From Betaproteobacteria bacterium (GTDB lineage Bacteria > Pseudomonadota > Gammaproteobacteria > Burkholderiales > Burkholderiaceae_C), in contig RGEP01000112.1 of the NCBI GenBank assembly GCA_009918225.1, positions 1 through 6,089 of the forward strand: DNA of 6,089 nucleotides. Reading direction: 5' to 3'. Under the pieces are notes generated by a model that was given only the letters and a program-made list of their open reading frames with translations, did not search any database and was not told the DNA's origin. The translations under genes were made by a program, and so were the position numbers. This document shows, one piece after another, positions 4,695 to 6,089 of this stretch. Within the stretch, counting starts at the first letter, position 1. Every line of letters begins with the position of its first letter.

Positions 4695-6089
4695 GGCCTT
4701 GGGGGCGCCTCGCCCCGAGGCGGTGGAAGACGCCAGCGGCCTCGTGTGCGTGGGTGCTGTGGCGGCCCAAGCGGGCGTGCGCCCAGGCATGAGCCGGGCC
4801 GCCGCTGAGTTGTGCCGGCCCGGCTTGAAGCTGCAGCCCCGCCAGCCTGAACAGGAGGCGCGGGCCCTGCGCACCTTGGCCCTGGCCGCCCTGCGCTTCA
4901 GCCCCAATTTGCAGCTGCGCCCGGATGGCCTGTTGATTGAAGTGCAGGCCAGCTTGCGCCTGTTTGGCGGCCCCTTGCGCCTGTGGCAGCAGCTTCAAAG
5001 GGTGATGGCTTCATTTGAAGTGAGCATTCACTGGGCCGCAGCGCCTTTCCCAGAAGCGGCTTGGCTCTTGGCCCGGGTGCGGGGGCCTGGGCGTCAAGCG
5101 GCTGGCCGGCAGGCCTGGGCCCTGGGGCCGCCATTGGGCGTGGCGCAAAGCCGGCAGGCACAGGCCGTGCGCCCAGCCCTGGACGCCCTGCCCGTGCCGC
5201 TGGTGCTGCAGGCTTGGCAGGCGCCCCCAGCCACCGAGCAGCTGCTCGAAGGCTGGGGGGTGGCCACCCTGGGCCAGTGGCGTGCCCTGCCCCGTGCCGG
5301 GCTGCAGCGCCGCTTGGGCCCCGAGGCGATGCTGCGCCTGGACCGCGCCTATGGGCTGGCACCCGACCCCCGGCCCTTTTGGGTGCCCCCGGCGGCCTTC
5401 GATGAGCGCTTGGACCTGCCCGAGCGCAGCCGTGACCTGGGCCTCATCGCCCAAGCCCTGCACCATTTGTTGCAGGCCCTGGAAGGTTGGTTGGTGGCCC
5501 AGGGCCGCTTGGCGCGGGCCTTGACCCTGCACCTGCTGCACGAAACCCGCCGGCACGAAGCCTGGCCGGACACCGTTTACCCCTTGCGCCTGGCCGCGGC
5601 CGAGCAAGCCGCCGAGCCCCTGCACCGCCTGTGGGCCGAGCGCTTGCAGCGCCAAGCGGTGGTGGCCCCCGTGGCGGCCTTGCGCCTGGTGCTGCAGGTC
5701 AGCGAGCGGGCTGAATCCCCCGAGCTGCAGCGGGCCCTACCAGGCTCACCAGGCCTGCAAGACCCCGCTGACACCCACCACGCCCTGGCCCGGCTCTTGG
5801 ACCGTCTGCAGGCCCGCCTCGGAGAGCAGGCGGTCCAGGGCCTGCGCTGCCACGACGACCACCGCCCCGAAAAAGCCAGTGCCTGCGTTGCCCTGACCGG
5901 CCCGACCGAAACCCTCGCCGCCCGCCTGCCCGCAGCGCCCCGGCCCTTTTGGTTGCTGGCCGAGCCCGAGCCCTTGGGCGAACACCAGGGGCGGCCGGTG
6001 CACCAGGGGGCTGTTTTGGTGTTGCGCAGCCGCCCCGAACGCATCGAGGCGGGGTGGTTCGATGGCGAACCCGTGTGCCGTGACTACCA
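4654..6089 (+). CDS. imuB: ImuB, inactive Y-family polymerase homologue, C-terminus cut by window edge
   Basis: ImuB is the scaffold of the mutasome, linking ImuA, DnaE2 and the sliding clamp. From ATG 4654 the frame is open for 478 codons to the right edge; the last residues, PERIEAGWFDGEPVCRDY, are a family C-terminal motif, so probably only some tens of residues are missing. MWWIALYLPQWPLEAL (1-16) sits where active Y-family polymerases carry the first catalytic aspartates, and PDGLLIEVQASLRLFGG (90-106) replaces the SIDE catalytic motif, so it should lack polymerase activity, as known for the family. AGVRPGMSRAAAEL (40-53) is the conserved fingers-region pattern. Residues about 195-233 fit the thumb helix-hairpin-helix, and about 250-349 the little-finger-like domain. 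It overlaps imuA by 41 nt with no clear RBS, suggesting coupled translation under the same SOS box. dnaE2 is expected next. Confidence 0.92.
   Translation, partial: MWWIALYLPQWPLEALGAPRPEAVEDASGLVCVGAVAAQAGVRPGMSRAAAELCRPGLKLQPRQPEQEARALRTLALAALRFSPNLQLRPDGLLIEVQASLRLFGGPLRLWQQLQRVMASFEVSIHWAAAPFPEAAWLLARVRGPGRQAAGRQAWALGPPLGVAQSRQAQAVRPALDALPVPLVLQAWQAPPATEQLLEGWGVATLGQWRALPRAGLQRRLGPEAMLRLDRAYGLAPDPRPFWVPPAAFDERLDLPERSRDLGLIAQALHHLLQALEGWLVAQGRLARALTLHLLHETRRHEAWPDTVYPLRLAAAEQAAEPLHRLWAERLQRQAVVAPVAALRLVLQVSERAESPELQRALPGSPGLQDPADTHHALARLLDRLQARLGEQAVQGLRCHDDHRPEKASACVALTGPTETLAARLPAAPRPFWLLAEPEPLGEHQGRPVHQGAVLVLRSRPERIEAGWFDGEPVCRDY

Noticed and set aside
1..6089. Replication origin itself (DnaA boxes) because of parS and mnmG
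   Set aside because: No TTATCCACA-like box cluster or AT-rich unwinding region is visible in the window; the origin is probably nearby but outside.
4654..6089. imuB as an active DNA polymerase IV or V (dinB/umuC)
   Set aside because: The catalytic acidic motifs of the Y family are absent at the N-terminus and at the SIDE position, and the imuA neighbour plus C-terminal PERIEAGWFDG motif fit ImuB.

Overview
The window looks like chromosomal DNA from a GC-rich betaproteobacterium, most likely order Burkholderiales and possibly Comamonadaceae. The evidence is the strong GC bias at third codon positions, the closely packed mnmG-rsmG pair, and an imuA-imuB mutagenesis cassette of the type found in that group. 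The genus cannot be decided from this sequence.

Layout, left to right. The 3' part of the window's only minus-strand gene, a small YkgJ/YeiW-type cysteine-cluster protein, occupies 1-241 and runs off the left edge. A 90 bp divergent intergenic region follows. Next is a compact plus-strand run: mnmG (tRNA wobble-uridine modification), rsmG (16S rRNA m7G methyltransferase, overlapping mnmG by 4 nt) and a secreted lipocalin 12 nt further on. A 104 bp gap ends in a perfect LexA/SOS box, 15 nt before imuA. imuB overlaps imuA by 41 nt and is cut by the right edge just before its C-terminus.

The main hidden signal is a set of three ParB-binding parS-like palindromes lying inside coding sequence. 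Two are perfect over the 14 bp core and sit in mnmG; one has a single core change and sits in rsmG. They mark the window as origin-proximal and as part of the chromosome's centromere-like segregation region. mnmG-rsmG is commonly followed by parA-parB, but here a lipocalin and an SOS-inducible translesion cassette occupy that position.

The genes fall into three functional groups: translation fidelity with embedded segregation sites (mnmG, rsmG, parS), an envelope or lipid-binding lipocalin, and the damage-induced ImuA-ImuB accessory proteins, whose usual partner polymerase DnaE2 would be expected just beyond the right edge. I see no RNA genes, insertion sequences, CRISPR arrays or DnaA-box clusters. 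No clearly unprecedented system was found.
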